NCBI RefSeq assembly: GCF_027922165.1
Contig: NZ_BSFD01000003.1
Coordinates: 23,903 to 68,717 of the forward strand
DNA: 44,815 bases
Direction of reading: 5' to 3'
Source: Brevundimonas intermedia
GTDB lineage: Bacteria; Pseudomonadota; Alphaproteobacteria; Caulobacterales; Caulobacteraceae
Position numbers and translations under genes: made by a program. Numbering within the stretch: position 1 is the stretch's first letter; each line of letters begins with the position of its first letter. The notes below the pieces were generated by a model. It saw nothing but the letters and a program-made list of their open reading frames with translations, was not told where the DNA came from and did no database searches. Below, piece after piece: positions 43,977 through 44,815 of this stretch.

Positions 43977-44642
43977 ATGAGCGACATTCTGATGCCGAAG
44001 GCCACTGCGGTCTGGCTGGTCGACAACACCTCCCTCAGCTTCGAGCAGATCGCCGACTTCTGCGGCCTGCATCCGCTGGAAGTGCGCGGCATCGCCGACG
44101 GCGACGTGGCCCGCGACATCCGCGGCGTCGACCCCGTCACAGGCGGCCAACTGACCCGCGAGGAACTGGACAAGGCCCAGGCCGACGAGACCTATCGCCT
44201 GAAGGCCATCGTCAGCCGTCACGCCGAACTGATGAAGTCGGCCAAGCCTGCGCCCAAATACACCCCGGTCTCGCGTCGCCAGGACCGCCCGGACGCCATC
44301 GCCTGGTTCGTGCGCAACCACCCCGAGGTGACCGACGCCCAGATCGCCAAGATGCTGGGAACCACCAAATCCACCATTGAGAGCGTGCGTAACCGCACCC
44401 ATTGGAACAGCGCCAACATCAAGCCGGTCGATCCCGTGACCCTGGGCCTGGTCGGTCAACTGGCGCTGGACGAGATCGTCAAGAAGGCCGCCGACAAGAA
44501 GACCAAGGACGACCTGAAGAAGGGCGGCGGCACCCTGCAGCCCGTCGAGGAGGTCGAGGCCGAACCCGAGTTCGTGCCGGAAGCCCGCCAGCGTCCCGGC
44601 GCGGAACCGACGGCGGAGTCGGTGTTCGGGACGAAGGACTGA
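43977..44642 (+). CDS. trcR: TrcR-like transcriptional regulator (DUF1013)
   Basis: The 221-aa product carries LVDNTSLSFEQIADFCGLHP (about 14-33) and a second helix-turn-helix-like segment DAQIAKMLGTTKSTIESVRN (about 120-139), with the ending NRTHWNSANIKPVDPVTLGL. This is the DUF1013 family, whose Caulobacter member TrcR takes part in cell-cycle transcription. It ends in an acidic tail. The start ATG 43977 is the first in the frame. Confidence 0.88.
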   Translation: MSDILMPKATAVWLVDNTSLSFEQIADFCGLHPLEVRGIADGDVARDIRGVDPVTGGQLTREELDKAQADETYRLKAIVSRHAELMKSAKPAPKYTPVSRRQDRPDAIAWFVRNHPEVTDAQIAKMLGTTKSTIESVRNRTHWNSANIKPVDPVTLGLVGQLALDEIVKKAADKKTKDDLKKGGGTLQPVEEVEAEPEFVPEARQRPGAEPTAESVFGTKD

Positions 44643-44651
44643 GAATGAACA

Positions 44652-44801
44652 TCTCCTCCCCGCCCTGCGGGGAGGGGGACCGCGAAGCGGTGGAGGGGCT
44701 CTGAAAGTCCCACTAACGTCTGCGATGCGGTGAAGAACCCCTCCGTCACGACGCGAAGTCGCGTCGGGCCACCTCCCCATCGCTACGCGATGGAGAGGAG
44801 A
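44652..44801. repeat. Palindromic intergenic repeat, copy 3
   Basis: The ends TCTCCT (44652-44657) and AGGAGA (44796-44801) are inverted. Inside are CCCCGCCCTGCGGGGAGGGG, GACCGCGAAGCGGTGGAGG and, on the right, ACCTCCCCATCGCTACGCGA. It is the same family as 724-910 and 33457-33615, with more divergence. It lies just behind trcR. Confidence 0.65.
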
Positions 44802-44815
44802 CAGAATAAAAACGG

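Overview
The window is high-GC alphaproteobacterial chromosome, most likely from the Caulobacterales and resembling Brevundimonas. The evidence is the S10-spc ribosomal gene order, an RcdA/DUF1465 gene beside a DUF1192 gene, a TrcR/DUF1013 gene, MetE under a cobalamin riboswitch, and the overall base composition. The genus is inferred from protein character, not from a database match.

Layout. (1) 66-9794, minus strand: 21 ribosomal protein genes from rpsJ to rplO, tightly packed except for a 187-bp palindromic repeat between rpmD and rplO. tuf is not upstream of rpsJ. (2) 10090-13552, minus: metE and a double-hotdog thioesterase gene 2 nt apart, behind a candidate promoter and operator, a cobalamin riboswitch and a hairpin next to the start codon. 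(3) 13752-20728: a beta-barrel outer-membrane protein, a GIN-type adhesin-head protein, a Fe/2OG cupin paired with a FemAB/CelD-like acyltransferase, a lipoprotein L,D-transpeptidase and a type-B carboxylesterase. (4) 20807-27782: housekeeping genes pdxH, aroC and thiE, with a degenerate J-domain protein, a GNAT, a VOC protein, a proline-rich secreted protein and a MASE1 histidine kinase. (5) 27875-28738: bfd-bfr iron storage and mobilisation pair with a Fur-box-like site. (6) 28746-31239: a two-gene ABC-2 exporter divergent from a DUF2975-HTH pair. (7) 31295-34700: a membrane protein, efp, suhB and a glycerophosphodiesterase. (8) 34701-37249: the accessory part. It holds four small, unrelated, same-strand genes (two lipoproteins, one secreted protein, one zinc-ribbon protein), separated by diverged copies of an intergenic repeat. 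(9) 37250-44801: an MsbA-like ABC transporter, rpmE, a YcbB-type L,D-transpeptidase, rcdA-DUF1192, a quinone oxidoreductase, a CVNH/beta-gamma-crystallin protein and trcR.

The best candidates for something undescribed are the cassette-like row at 34.7-37.25 kb, the layered control of metE plus thioesterase, the cupin-acyltransferase pair, the RPD-type J protein, and the CVNH-beta-gamma-crystallin fusion. I saw no tRNA, rRNA, CRISPR array, transposase, integrase or phage gene. Functions are read from motifs and family knowledge. No search was run.
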